From: Reticulitermes speratus
Lineage: Eukaryota > Arthropoda > Insecta > Blattodea > Rhinotermitidae
Direction: 5' to 3'
NCBI GenBank assembly: GCA_021186555.1
Contig: JAJKFL010000039.1
Span: 37,676,733-37,740,732 of the forward strand
Length of the DNA stretch: 64,000 bases
Below the pieces are notes generated by a model, which did no database searches, was not told the origin of the DNA, and saw nothing but the letters and a program-made list of their open reading frames with translations. How positions within the stretch are numbered: position 1 is the first letter of the stretch; each line of letters starts with the position of its first letter. Positions 11,354 to 21,520 of the stretch are shown piece by piece. The translations under genes and the position numbers were made by a program.

Positions 11354-12195
11354 TAACACACCGAATGTTAGAGTAGGTGTTGGAAATGATTGTGGGGGAT
11401 CGTTAGGAGATCTTTGTTCATTATACTCTTTGTATTATAGTTCTTGCCCTTATAATCTTTGCCAGTGGGCTCTGAGATTTTTCTGTACTTCCGCTTCCGC
11501 CAGTGAACAACAGGGCGTTGAAATAAAGTGAAGTTTGTGTTTGTTCATTGTGTTTAATTGGAGGAATCCACTACAATGATCTCCTTGAGCTCTCACACAT
11601 GCTTCGCAGCTGGTGAGTAGTCTATTAAGTACTGGTTCAAGTTCTTGTTTAGAAATTGCGGCTAGTGAGCGGCAAGTGTACAGGCAGCTGCATGACACAC
11701 TGTCAGTTCTATCGCCGCGTGTTTGGTACATTCCAATACTTAATCACACAGTCCTGTTTAATGTACTGGCTGTAAGAGATGTGTGAAACACAGTGCAACA
11801 TACATTTATTTTGTTTGTGGGTGTACAGTAGTGTTTAATACAGGGGATTTTCTTTGTGAACCTATATAAAGAAGAAATCGTATGAAAAGTATGGTAGGAA
11901 ATTTAGAATAAGGTTTCTCGGTGTTTCAGTTCCTTCGAAATCGAACTTATCTGACAGTTGAAGAAGATAATTTCCAATACCTACTCTAACATGCCGTAAT
12001 TTATGTTAAAACTTACATATACTTAGTATTATATGCGGAAATATAATGCAGTAAGTCTTGCCGTGCCTCTGAGTTCGGCTTTCAAATGGACTCCCTGTAC
12101 AACTGCATTTGTCATAAGCGTGGAATACTTATTTGTTTATTTAACGATGTCAATAGCTGATATTCTGTAGTTCTGATGGTTAGTGAATAAGGAAT
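11354..12195. other. Intergenic, no recognised gene
   Basis: Short open frames here (e.g. 11450-11731 minus) are kept in both copies only because the copies are nearly identical. None resembles a known family. Confidence 0.3.
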
Positions 12196-12372
12196 TAGAA
12201 AGGAAGTGGTCGTGGCCTGATTTTGGATATCCTAACATTTACCAGGACGGACTAAGGAAAGCGACAGAAAACTTCAGTCACGGTATCTGTCTCCAAACCG
12301 AGACTCGAACCCGTGATGTGCTTAATACAAAGCAGATGTGCTACCCACTGGACACGGACCTTCAGTTCAGCG
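12196..12372 (-). mobile_element. tRNA-derived SINE, family 1
   Basis: On the minus strand the head GTCCAGTGGGTAGCACATCT followed by GGGTTCGAGTCTCGG gives pol III A- and B-box-like motifs. A body of the type TTAGTCCGTCCTGGTAAATG...GGCCACGACCACTTCC follows. The same layout occurs at 21345-21520 and 38222-38400. Copy at 51761-51937. Confidence 0.7.
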
Positions 12373-12399
12373 CGTACATGGAGGATATCAAAATAACAT

Positions 12400-13633
12400 A
12401 TAACGTTAGAAGAATATGTTTCAAAATTTTAAGAGAATAACCAAGGGTATTTTCCTTCTGTGATGGCGCAAATGCGCCTTCATGTTCCACAGCCAGTCGT
12501 CAGCTACGCAAGACACGAGAGGCAAGATAGTCCATATGCTGAATTTCACACTTGGTGTTGTGTCATTTATCAGCCCAGAATATCTAATTGGAGTAGGACC
12601 TTACAACCTCGAGGCCTCTTACAGACTCTGATCTCACAGGAGTTGATGAAACCATTATATTCAGAGCGCGTCCGTACCGCGCAGTAAACACTTTCCATCT
12701 GGGTTATAAAAAACCAATCAATTAAAACTGTAAAAAGTAAAAATCGCTGTTTGTTCTGAGATCCATACAAAACACATAAACACACTGTGTGGGCACAATA
12801 ATGCAGAATTTGTGAATGTCAAACGTGAAGGTACATAAAATAACTACTACAGCTTCAAAGGTTAAATTCAGTCACTGCCGGGAGCATGCCCTATGATGAC
12901 GTAGTGTGTCGTCTGTAACGTGTTTGTTAATACAGTTTATTTCCATTTCGAATGCTCTGATATATGAAAATACATCAGGCAAATCTTATTTTCTAATGAA
13001 GCTTTGTGTTAAGACCATCCAGAAGTAATGTCATATCTATCAAATATGCCTTGTCAAGAATCCATCTGCAACTTGTACGTAGCTGGGTACTGATTTGCTC
13101 CTTTGATTTACGAAATAGCAGTTTCTAATATCATATTAACCCTTTAGGGAAGAAAATTAACTTCAATTATATTTACAGATGCAGTTCGAACCGCGCAGTA
13201 AACACACTCCGTCTCTGTTGTGAAAAAGTCAATGTTTCATAGGGAAATAGAACTGTTTGTTCTGAAATCTACACAAAACACATAAATACACTGTGTGGGC
13301 AGAACGTAGAATTTGTGAATGTTAAACCTGGTGGTACATATAGTGACCACTGGGCTTTAAAGGGTTGATATACATTGTATATATTCTTGTCAGATTTTCA
13401 TGAAACTTTATTTTTCTCGACAGATTTTCGAATAGTACTCAAATATCAAATTTAATCAAAATCCGTCCAGTGGGAGCCGAGTTGTTCCATGCGGACAGAC
13501 AGGACATGAAGCTAATACGTAGTAGCCGCTTTTGCTATTTTTATGTGCGTTGTACTGACCCATTCATTATGGCAGATAAGCGGTGGGACGTTGTATGCTC
13601 CAGTGACTTTGACCGTATTACATAAACCGCACG
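12400..13633. other. Region upstream of P450 unit 1, no recognised gene
   Basis: No TATA box could be assigned with confidence. The two ~120-bp blocks at 12660-12840 and 13190-13370 (cgcgcagtaaacac...ttgttctga...cacataaa-acactgtgtgggca) are diverged copies of each other and form a local direct repeat. Divergence from the right copy rises here compared with 3.6-12.7 kb. Confidence 0.45.
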
Positions 13634-13769
13634 ATGTCAGCTACGTGGCTTCAGTTCCGACGTCCTGCACCATCTGACACGATGGCGCTTGTGCTGCTGG
13701 TGATATTCGTCTTAACGCTGTGCTACTTGTACAGGTTCTCCAAGCAGCGGCCAACCAACTTCCCGCCAG
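13634..13769 (+). CDS. P450 unit 1, exon 1 (membrane anchor)
   Basis: ATG at 13634 opens a frame ending in phase 1 at a GTACAG donor. A second in-frame ATG at 13682 directly precedes the hydrophobic ER anchor (MALVLLVIFVLTLCYLY) and may be the true start. The exon ends within the Pro-rich hinge (NFPPG), which continues as PPRLPVWG in exon 2, proving the junction. One replacement (A to V) separates it from unit 2. Confidence 0.85.
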
Positions 13770-13865
13770 GTACAGATATATATATATATATAAACCAGAG
13801 ACTGGCACGTTGAAATGAAGTTGAAGATACACATATCATGCATATTGCAGGCTATCTAAGTTCTG

Positions 13866-14160
13866 AGGATCCGGTTTAGCGCAGTCGGTATAGCGACTAG
13901 GCTACGGGCTGGACGGTCCGGGATTCGAATCCCGCTAGGGGCAAGAGGTTTTTTCCTTCTCATAAGTGTCCAGACCGCCTCTGGGCCCACCCAGCCTATT
14001 TAATGGCGGCTCTTTCCCTGGGGCTGAAACGGCCGGGGGCGTGAGTCTGACCACTCACCTCCATCAAGTGCCGAGGTTAAGAATGTGTGGAGCTATACTT
14101 CCAGTCCCACACATGCCTTCATGGCAAGGACAGGGAATTATTTTATCTATTTTCTGAGAA
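13866..14160 (+). mobile_element. tRNA-derived SINE, family 2
   Basis: Head ttagcgcagtcggtatagcg (A box) and gggattcgaatccc (B box) are followed by a body with gaccgcctctgggcccaccc and ggctgaaacggccgggg. The same body occurs in reverse at 16530-16822, so both belong to one SINE family. Copy at 53446-53740. Confidence 0.8.
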
Positions 14161-14499
14161 AGACTGCTTATTGAAATTATATGTACGAAGCAGAGGGTCT
14201 TATTTAATCGTATTACCGAGCATGGCAGCTTTATGACATAGAAAGCCCTCACCTGTCGGGACATCCCGTGACAGCTACTGTGCTCAAGACATCGATAAAA
14301 GAAACGAATTGTATTTAGACGAAGGAGTAGATTTCCGAGGTTTGTTGTAATAAATAATTTGCCTCTAACATATATAGCTAACTACATTTATCGAGTCCAG
14401 TTCTATAAGACTGTGATGATGGTAGCCTATATCATATTTGGAATAATTTTCTTCATGGAGTCCACCGCCTGCTGTTGAAAAGGTAATAAGAATTAGTTG

Positions 14500-14595
14500 T
14501 GCCGGGATTTGGTCCCAGCACCCTCTACGAGAATCGAACCTTGGATTTTCGACGCGCGCATCACGCCCTCCTACTTGGTTCCCCTCCATTTCCCC
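14500..14595 (-). mobile_element. Possible tRNA-like SINE head
   Basis: The minus strand has AGTAGGAGGGCGTGATG and AAGGTTCGATTCTCG, weak A- and B-box-like motifs about 30 nt apart. The rest of the element is not delimited. Confidence 0.4.
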
Positions 14596-14742
14596 TCCTG
14601 TCCCGAGTTTTCTTCATACCTGCGTATGGTTGATGAAATCACTCTGACTCTGGTCCTAACCATCTTCAAGTTACTTCCAAATTTTCGTCTCGGCCATGGG
14701 GGCTAAATTCCGTCTGGCGGTGAGCTGGTGGGGTTGGAGTCC

Positions 14743-14808
14743 CTTGGCGGTCGTCGTGGTCCCAGGTCTTTGGTTTTAGTTGGGTGTAGCCCCACGGCGA
14801 CGCCAAGG
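14743..14808. other. Inverted repeat / hairpin
   Basis: cttggcggtcgtcgtgg pairs with ccccacggcgac-gccaagg across a ~30-nt loop. It is conserved in the right copy near 54322. It could be the end of a mobile element, but no partner end was found. Confidence 0.5.
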
Positions 14809-15337
14809 TAACTTTATTTTGGTATGTATGGGACAAGCAATTGCTTGGTCTCTCGTCGTGTGTATTTTGTAATTTTGTATTTGATTGGCTTTATTGTATT
14901 TTCTTTATTCGGTGTGTTGCAATATATTGTTTCTTTATTATTTCGTATCTTTGTTGTGTGAACTGATTGGCTTATCTGCGGGGCCCAGCATTAGTAAAGG
15001 CAGATGGTAACAAGGAGCCAAAAAAGGTACAGTTCATAGTGAAACACAAACCATCTCCTCATTGTGGCTAAAAATAATGGCCAAAAGTTACTCAGTTTAG
15101 TGCAAATGACAATGATATTCAAATTATTGGTTTAAAATTTGAGATTAGCTGGAGGACGGGTAACGATCCTGTAAGCAAAACGTAGTGTTTCATTGATGTA
15201 TATTACTATGGATAAAGTCCATGATGTAAATGAGAGAACGTAACCTTCTCGTAACACTGACGTTGACGGCTGATGTAACAAGCATACTTTTGTCAGTATT
15301 ATCACACAGGTCACTCGAGTGTCATAGGTCTTCATAG

Positions 15338-15645
15338 GTAAGGTAAAGGTAAAGCTATCCCTACACAGGCCCCTAAGTTTCCAGGAGGTTGAGGCTCCCA
15401 GATTTCAAGACACTCGGTATATGAAGGTGGTAAGGTTATCAGCCCTAAGCACCGGCCGAGTTTACTCCCAAGGAAATATTCCTCGTACTCATTTCTCTTA
15501 GAGGCGGTGTCGACCCCAGGGCCATATTGCGACCGAAAGGATTAAGTCAATGAGAAATTCCAATGACACTATCGGGAATCGAACCTGCGTCCTTCCGGCT
15601 TGTAGCACAGTGCCTCAACCAACTGCTTCACCGCGTGTATGGTAA
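15338..15645 (-). mobile_element. tRNA-derived SINE, family 3 (left copy)
   Basis: The minus strand begins with GCAGTTGGTTGAGGCACTG (A-box region) and GCAGGTTCGATTCCCGA (B box). It ends at a (TTTACC)n-type 3' tail, seen as ggtaaggtaaaggtaaag at the left. Another member lies at 19466-19775. Copy at 54917-55222. Confidence 0.85.
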
Positions 15646-15730
15646 TACGCACACGCACGTACGGCGTAAATATGTTTAAATATTTGTAACTTGACGGATG
15701 TTCTAATTTATTAAGGAGTCAAATACTGCA

Positions 15731-16310
15731 AGTGCCATTTCAGTCCTACATCGTAATGCACCATTTTAGTCCTACATCGTAATGCACCATTTTAGTCCCA
15801 CACCGTAATGCACCATCTCAGTCCCACACCGTAATGCACCATTTTAGTCCACATCGTAATGCACAATTTCAGTACCAAAATGTAATGCACCATTTCAGTA
15901 CCAAAATGTAATGCACCATTTCAGTACCAAAATGTAATGCACCATTTCAGTACCAAAATGTAATGCACCATTTCAGTACCAAAATGTAATGCACCATTTC
16001 AGTACCAAAATGTAATGCACCATTTCAGTACCAAAATGTAATGCACCATTTCAGTACCAAAATGTAATGCACCATTTCAGTACCAAAATCTAATGCACCA
16101 TTTCAGTACCAAAATCTAATGCACCATTTCAGTACCAAATGTAAGCACCATTTCAGACCAAAATGTAATGCACCATTTCAGTACCAAAATGTAATGCACC
16201 ATTTCAGTACCAAAATGTAATGCACCATTTCAGTACCAAAATGTAATGCACCATTTCAGTACCAAAATGTATATGCCACCATTTCAGTACCAAAATGTAA
16301 TGACTCATTT
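15731..16310. repeat. 26-bp minisatellite, about 22 units (left copy)
   Basis: The unit caccatttcagtaccaaaa + tgtaatg is repeated about 22 times, with diverged units (agtcctacatcg, agtcccacaccg) at the left. The right copy at 55314-55552 has only about 9 units. This array accounts for most of the ~340-bp shift in alignment offset between exons 1 and 2. Confidence 0.95.
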
Positions 16311-16443
16311 CAATTCACAAAACATTTCCAGTCTTATTACGTTACAGTAACCAGCAATACAATGTACTTCGAAATGCAGTACACTTACAAGTTACATATA
16401 TTTTCTCAAAATACTTTGGCTGCAGTTTTACATCTACAGTACG

Positions 16444-16470
16444 CGTCTGTCCGTCCGTCCGTCCGTCCTA
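16444..16470. repeat. (CCGT)n microsatellite
   Basis: gtctgtccgtccgtccgtcc, about five tetranucleotide units, also present near 55687. Confidence 0.8.
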
Positions 16471-16529
16471 ATTTTTATGCTCCCAACTACAGACAGGATT
16501 TATATTAAGTACGTTATTTAGAGGTCTGA

Positions 16530-16822
16530 GGTAAAGGTAAAGGTAAAGGTCTCCCTATAACAGGCCTTGAAGGCTCAGACGGGGAGCAGAGGTATAGCTC
16601 TACTCTTTCTTTAACATTGACACTAGATAAGGGTGGGTGGTCAACTCCATGCCCCGGCCGCTTTACCCCCGGGAAAGAGATCCGGTACCCATTGTATAGG
16701 AGGCTGGGTGGGCCCCAGGGCCTGTCTGGACGGGTGCGGAAAATCTCGCCCCCACCGGGATTCGATCCCCGGACCATCCAGCCTGTAGCGAGTCGCTATA
16801 CGGACTGAGCTATCGTGGCCCA
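16530..16822 (-). mobile_element. tRNA-derived SINE, family 2 (reverse; left copy)
   Basis: The minus strand starts GGCCACGATAGCTCAGTCCG (A box), then GGGATCGAATCCCGG (B box). It shares the GACCACCCACC and GGGCCCACCCAGCC body blocks with the SINE at 13866. It ends in a (TTTACC)n tail, visible as aggtaaaggtaaaggtaaag at the left. Copy at 55775-56067. Confidence 0.85.
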
Positions 16823-17087
16823 CTATTTGGAGGTCTATACTAAAATTGGTGGTGCCAATTTGATTTTGGTTCCCAGGCCATCCGTCAGATGTCAGCCCGT
16901 ACTTACAGTAAGCTGAAATTAAAGCTATCCTGAGGCAGAAGAGGCGCTCCGCAACCTCACACCCTATTTTTAAACCTGTTTAATAGTCTACTATCATCCA
17001 ATTTACGCTCGTGTATTTTTGCGGATGGCCAGTTCAATCCTGCAGATGGCAGCAACAGGTTCCTCTCCACCCACACTGCTGTTTCAG

Positions 17088-17336
17088 GTCCGCCTCGCCT
17101 GCCGGTGTGGGGAAGCTACTGGTTCGTCCTGCTGCAGAACTACAATTTCCTGCACATCGGGTTCCACAAGCTGGCTCAGAAATACCGCACCTCGATCCTG
17201 GGTCTGTACCTTGGAAGCTTCGCCACAGTGGTGGTCCATGACTACGAGAGTGTCAGGCAGGTGCTCACTCGACCCGAATTCCAGGGCAGGTTCAAAGTGC
17301 CCGTCCTCGAAATGCGAACGTACAACAAGAACCTGG
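17088..17336 (+). CDS. P450 unit 1, exon 2 (hinge to B-C loop)
   Basis: Acceptor ...ctgtttcag, donor gtacat, phase 1 at both ends. It encodes PPRLPVWGSYW, beta-sheet 1 (ILGLYLGSFATVVVHDYESV), helix B (VLTRPEFQGR) and the B-C loop, where substrate recognition site 1 is expected. It differs from unit 2 at four bases, all replacements: N65K, F114I, L119F, E120D. The last three cluster in the B-C loop. Exon structure is intact. Confidence 0.92.
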
Positions 17337-17392
17337 GTACATGTACACCGTCAAGAGTAATCAAACTTGATCTACTTACATATATCATTGCC

Positions 17393-17560
17393 GATCCCAG
17401 TGGCCGTGCGGTCTAAGGCGTGGGTCTGCGGCCGCTCGCTTACTAGGATCGTGGGTTCGAATCCCACCGGGGGCATGGATGTTTGTGTTGGTAGATGTAT
17501 GGACGATAGCATGAAACATAAGGTGACATGCAGGACCAAAAAAAAAAAAAAAAAAAAGGA
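17393..17560 (+). mobile_element. tRNA-derived SINE, family 4, with A-rich tail (left copy)
   Basis: Head gtggccgtgcggtctaaggc plus gggttcgaatcccaccgg gives strong A and B boxes and a Leu/Ser-like tRNA outline. It then passes into non-tRNA sequence and an 18-A run, so it is a retroposed SINE and not a tRNA gene. Copy at 56635-56800. Confidence 0.75.
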
Positions 17561-17931
17561 CTTCAACAGTACAAATGGATCAAAGGGGAAAACCTAGGAA
17601 TTAATAAAAAAAAAAATCCCGCCTATGGCATGAATGTCTGTCTGTTGTGAGTGTTGTGTGATGTCATGTAGAGGTCTCTGCGACGGGCTGGTCACTCGTC
17701 CAGAGGAGTCCTACCGAGTGTGGTGTGTCTGAGTGTGATAGTGAAGCCTCGAACAATGAGGCGGCCTAGGCCCCCAAGGGGCTGTCGAGCCATAGGGGGG
17801 AAAAAAAGATATATCATTATTTTGTCACGGAGTGCCAGGTCAGGATCCAAGTTTCGTGTTCCATGCGACCTCTATCTTTCGTGTCAACTAATTACTATTT
17901 TATATTATCTTCACCGTGCATTCTTTTAATT

Positions 17932-18228
17932 CACAAATTATACACCAACAAAATGCACTAAATTTTCACTTTATATACTTTATTCTGCAACCCCTACATA
18001 TGTTTCGGCCTTTATATGGCCATCTTCAGAGGGCTCGTAAACTACATTCACCTCACACTTAATGAAACTGGACTAAATGTGACAGCAGAAAAAAACATTG
18101 GATGTGAGGTGAAAGTAGTGTACGAGCCCCCTGAAGATGGCCTTGTAAGGGCCGAAACATGCGTAGGGGTTGCAGAATAAAGAATATAAAGTGAAAATAT
18201 AGTGCATTTTGTTGGTGTATAATTTGTG
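17932..18228. mobile_element. Long foldback element, 297 bp (left copy)
   Basis: Nearly the whole length is an inverted repeat: cacaaattatacaccaacaa at the left returns as ttgttggtgtataatttgtg at the right. The internal pair gcaacccctacatatgtttc / gaaacatgcgtaggggttgc flanks ctgaagatggcc cores in both arms. It is non-coding and may be transcribed into a long hairpin. Copy at 57173-57469. Confidence 0.85.
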
Positions 18229-18384
18229 GTCATTACTATTTATTCTCGTAAGTCTGATAACCTCTTCAGGTCCAAGCGAAATATTTGAACCGTAGCACAG
18301 TTACGGTACATGACCATACGCAGCACCGTCATGTTCTTAAGTCTTGTTGTTTAAGGTTTAACATGATATAAACCACATCCATTC

Positions 18385-18583
18385 GTGATCTCAGGCTTTG
18401 GCCGCGATCTAAATGAGATCTGCGCTCTTTTGTTGTTTTACGCAGCGCAGAATGGTAGTTCCGTAACGACGTTTCGGGACAACCTATCAGTACCATCTTC
18501 AAGGATCAAGCCTTGAAGATGGGACCGACTGGTTGTCCCGAAACGTCGGTATGGAACAATTACTCTACGCTGCGTAAAATCCC
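18385..18583. mobile_element. Foldback element of the gacgtttcgggacaac family (left copy)
   Basis: The left arm acgacgtttcgggacaacc returns as ggttgtcccgaaacgtcgg, and outer arms tttacgcagcg/cgctgcgtaaa also pair. It begins tgatctcaggctttggccgc, matching the start of the element at 34368-34597, so the two are one family. Copy at 57627-57821. Confidence 0.8.
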
Positions 18584-18621
18584 AAAAATTTTCACGAACG
18601 ATCAGTTCTGATGTCACACAG

Positions 18622-18784
18622 GGATCATTTTCACGGACGATCAGTTCTGGACGGAACAGAAGCGCTTCGCATTAAGACACATGAGAGAATTTGGATTCGG
18701 AAGGCGATTCCCTCACATGGAACATGTCGTGAAGGGGGAGATAAGGACGTGCTGGACCTGCTGCGTGGACGGCGCGAGGACAAG
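18622..18784 (+). CDS. P450 unit 1, exon 3 (helix C; 1-bp deletion)
   Basis: Acceptor ...tcacacag, donor gtaaca. It encodes the helix C region IIFTDDQFWTEQKRFALRHM and GFGRRFPHMEHVV; the usual WxxxR Arg is a Lys (W138-K142). After GTCGTGAAG this copy reads gggggagataaggacg where unit 2 (57863-58026) reads gaggagatagaggacg: one substitution and one missing G. The exon is 163 nt here and 164 nt in unit 2, so the frame is lost and a TGA follows in exon 4. Confidence 0.9.
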
Positions 18785-18829
18785 GTAACAAATGACAGCT
18801 AACTTTGCACAGCGCAATCCGTTTTAAGA

Positions 18830-19450
18830 AGCCAACAGTCAGTCAGCTAGTCACAAACCTGTACCTACATCACCATGTTCACCAAAGCCAACAGTCAGTC
18901 AGCTAGTCACGAACCTGTACCCACATTACCATGTTCACCAAAGCCAACAGTCAGTCAGCTAGTCACAAACCTGTACCTACATTACCATGTTCACCACAGC
19001 CAACAGTCAGTCAGCTAGTCACGAACCTGTACCCACATTACCATGTTCACCACAGCCAACAGTCAGTCAGCTAGTCACAAACCTGTACCTACATTACCAT
19101 GTTCACCACAGCCAACAGTCAGTCAGCTAGTCACGAACCTGTACCTACATCACCATGTTCACCACAGCCAACAGTCAGTCAGCTAGTCACGAACCTGTAC
19201 CTACATTACCATGTTCACCAAAGCCAACAGTCAGTCAGCTAGTCACGAACCTGTACCTACATTACCATGTTCACCACAGCCAACAGTCAGTCAGCTAGTC
19301 ACAAACCTGTACCTACATTACCATGTTCACCAAAGCCAACAGTCAGTCAGCTAGTCACAAACCTGTACCTACATCACCATGTTCACCACAGCCAACAGTC
19401 AGTCAGCTAGTCACAAACCTGTACCTACATTACCATGTTCATCAAAGCCA
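18830..19450. repeat. 56-bp minisatellite, 11 units (left copy)
   Basis: The unit gccaacagtcagtcagctag + tcac[ag]aacctgtacc[ct]acat[ct]accatgttcacc[ac][ca]a is repeated 11 times with alternating variants, beginning 45 bp after exon 3. Copy at 58071-58691 with the same unit count and nearly the same variant order. Confidence 0.95.
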
Positions 19451-19465
19451 ACCAAGGTGTTGGTG

Positions 19466-19775
19466 GTAAAAGGTAAAGCAATCCCATTACACGCCTGGAC
19501 AGGCCCTTAGGGTTCCAGGAGGTTGAGGCTCCGAGATTTCTAGACAATCGGCACATGAAGGTGGTAAGGTTGTCAGCCTTACGCACCGGCCGTCTTTACC
19601 CCCCAGGAAATATTCCTGATACTCATTTCTGTTAGAGGCTGAGTTGACCCCAGGGCCACAGTGCGACCGAAAGGATTATGTCAATGAAAAATTCCAATGA
19701 CACCATCGGGAATCGAATCCGCGACCTTCCGGCTTGTAGAAATGTGCCTCAACCAACTGCGCTAACGCATGCCCC
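19466..19775 (-). mobile_element. tRNA-derived SINE, family 3 (second locus)
   Basis: Minus-strand head GCGCAGTTGGTTGAGGCAC and GCGGATTCGATTCCCGATGG, with the same body as 15338-15645 (cctggaggttgaggctc region). The right copy (58705-59013) joins the flank differently because about 70 bp after the SINE are missing there. Confidence 0.85.
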
Positions 19776-20259
19776 GATATGCAGACATATTATATATGTC
19801 AGTAATTACAAATGATAAATTTAACGTCAATAAAATACACACTTCGAAAAAATACGCACTTCGAAAATGAGTTCTCCCAAAAATCCCGTATTCATCATCA
19901 TCACTGTCTTCCATCATTATTATCATCATCAGCTGCAGCAGCAGCAACAACAAAAACAACTTGCCAGTAAGTAGGGAATGCACGAATTAATGATCATTCA
20001 AAAACCTCACTGGATAGCATAATCAAGAACAATGCCTCTTCATTGTAATATACCCACAAGTTGATTATAGTGAGAAAAAAATACAGAGTTTTGAAAGTAT
20101 AGAGTAGGCAATGAGCACCGAAGGTCAGGTGTAAATACGACATCAGTATATAGACACGAACGTAAGAAAAATATTAACATTGTTATCAGTGTAGAGACAG
20201 AAATGTAAGAAAAGTACTAACACAAGGAAAATGTAGCCATTTATTTGCATTTCCCCCCC

Positions 20260-20275
20260 CCCCCCCATCACATAA
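20260..20275. repeat. poly(C) homopolymer
   Basis: A run of about 14 C that is about 21 C at 59426-59446 in the right copy. Confidence 0.8.
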
Positions 20276-20569
20276 GCACTAATAACTTTATGAAACAGTG
20301 CATTAAAAATAATATGAAAGAGGCAATAACATAAACGTAACAACAACAATCCCATGTACAATGTCAGAACTTCTTTAGAAATTAGTGTTGGTGAAGATGT
20401 TGCCTGCGATACAAAGATCTGTTCTTCTGCATACCCACACGGTATACAGGGTGGTTATAAACATCTTTACACTTAAAAATTTGTTCTAAGAGAAGTATGC
20501 TATGTACAATAGTAATATTTTTAAAGCATGAAGAAGATACTTAAAAAATCTGATTGTTGCTTAAGAGAT

Positions 20570-20810
20570 TTCACTCAATGTGAGCCCCATTGGTGCTTCT
20601 ACACATGTCAAAATGAAAATCAGTCTCATTTCAAAAGTGGATAGCATTTAAAAATACCTCAAATGGGAATTGTCAATTCACTGAGATTCTGAAGCATCTT
20701 GGGGGGGGGGATCTCTTCTAGTCTACTCTACCTGGAATGCAGTTGCTGACAATTTCTGTCACACTCCAAGCAAAGAAGAGCTGTGCGCCACCTTGCTGGA
20801 AGAATGTGTT
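20570..20810 (-). pseudogene. DDE transposase C-terminal relic (left copy)
   Basis: The minus strand reads FQQGGAQLFF...NCIPGRV then, in another frame, FDMCRSTNGAHIE. These match the FQQDGAPPH...FPGR and DVCRVTNGAHIE blocks at the end of insect Tc1/mariner-like (DDE_3) transposases. A terminal tacagggtggttataaacat lies at 20443-20462. Several frame breaks are present. Copy at 59751-59990. Confidence 0.65.
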
Positions 20811-20997
20811 ATGTCAGTCACCATGCCCCCATGTACGTTGTGCCTGTAACATTGTGCTCTGTTAAAAAAATAAGGGCTCACACATCTTGTTTGTGGAGAA
20901 GGCACCGAGCACACTTAGCTCTGCACTGTGCCAGGTAAGGTCTGTTGTTTTGTAAGGATCTTACAGGCCTCATATGCTCACAAATGACAGGAAGGTT

Positions 20998-21240
20998 TGG
21001 TTGATACAGACAGTGGTGTAGCTAGGTTTTTTTGGTGCACAGGGTCAGTAATCACAACAGTCACCCCAAAGGGAAATTATGAACTTTAAAAAACACAATT
21101 ACATATTGAATTTCCTGTTATGGGAATAATTTAAAAATTGTTGAGTACAGACACACAATTTTTTAAATTTAAATTATTCATTTTGCTGCCCCATAGAATC
21201 TGCTGCCCGGGGCGGCCGCACCACTCGCCCCTGTTCACAG
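20998..21240. mobile_element. Degenerate DNA transposon fragment
   Basis: Contains cagtggtgtagctagg, a common terminus of arthropod non-autonomous DNA elements, and a GC-rich block gcccggggcggccgcaccac at the other side. A clean second terminus and target duplication are not visible. Confidence 0.35.
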
Positions 21241-21344
21241 ATATCTCATACATGAAACAGTACTTGTAGGACATTCTTAACAAAGTTCATGAAAATGCAG
21301 AGTCAAACTGAAAAACATAACAGTAAGAAGAAGCACATACATGC

Positions 21345-21520
21345 AGAGTGTCACCACAGTCAAGTGGCTAGCACTTCTGCTTCCATATGACCCAGGTTCA
21401 AATCTCATCCCAGTGGCCAGTCATCCTGACAGAATTCTGGTGGTTTTCTTAGTCCCTCCAGTTAATGTCTTGATGGTAGGCCTGATGCATATTGGGCCGT
21501 GACTGCTTCCTTATTGATGC
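21345..21520 (+). mobile_element. tRNA-derived SINE, family 1 (left copy)
   Basis: Head caagtggctagcacttctgc and caggttcaaatctca, body ttcttagtccctccagttaa...gggccgtgactgcttcctt, as in the SINEs at 12196 and 38222. Copy at 60530-60700. Confidence 0.7.

Noticed and set aside
17393-17480. tRNA gene (good A and B boxes)
   Set aside because: Followed by non-tRNA body and an A-run, and the acceptor stem does not close properly; a tRNA-derived SINE fits better.
18830-19450. Regular 56-bp repeats considered as a CRISPR array
   Set aside because: Head-to-tail units without unique spacers, in a eukaryotic intron; it is a minisatellite.
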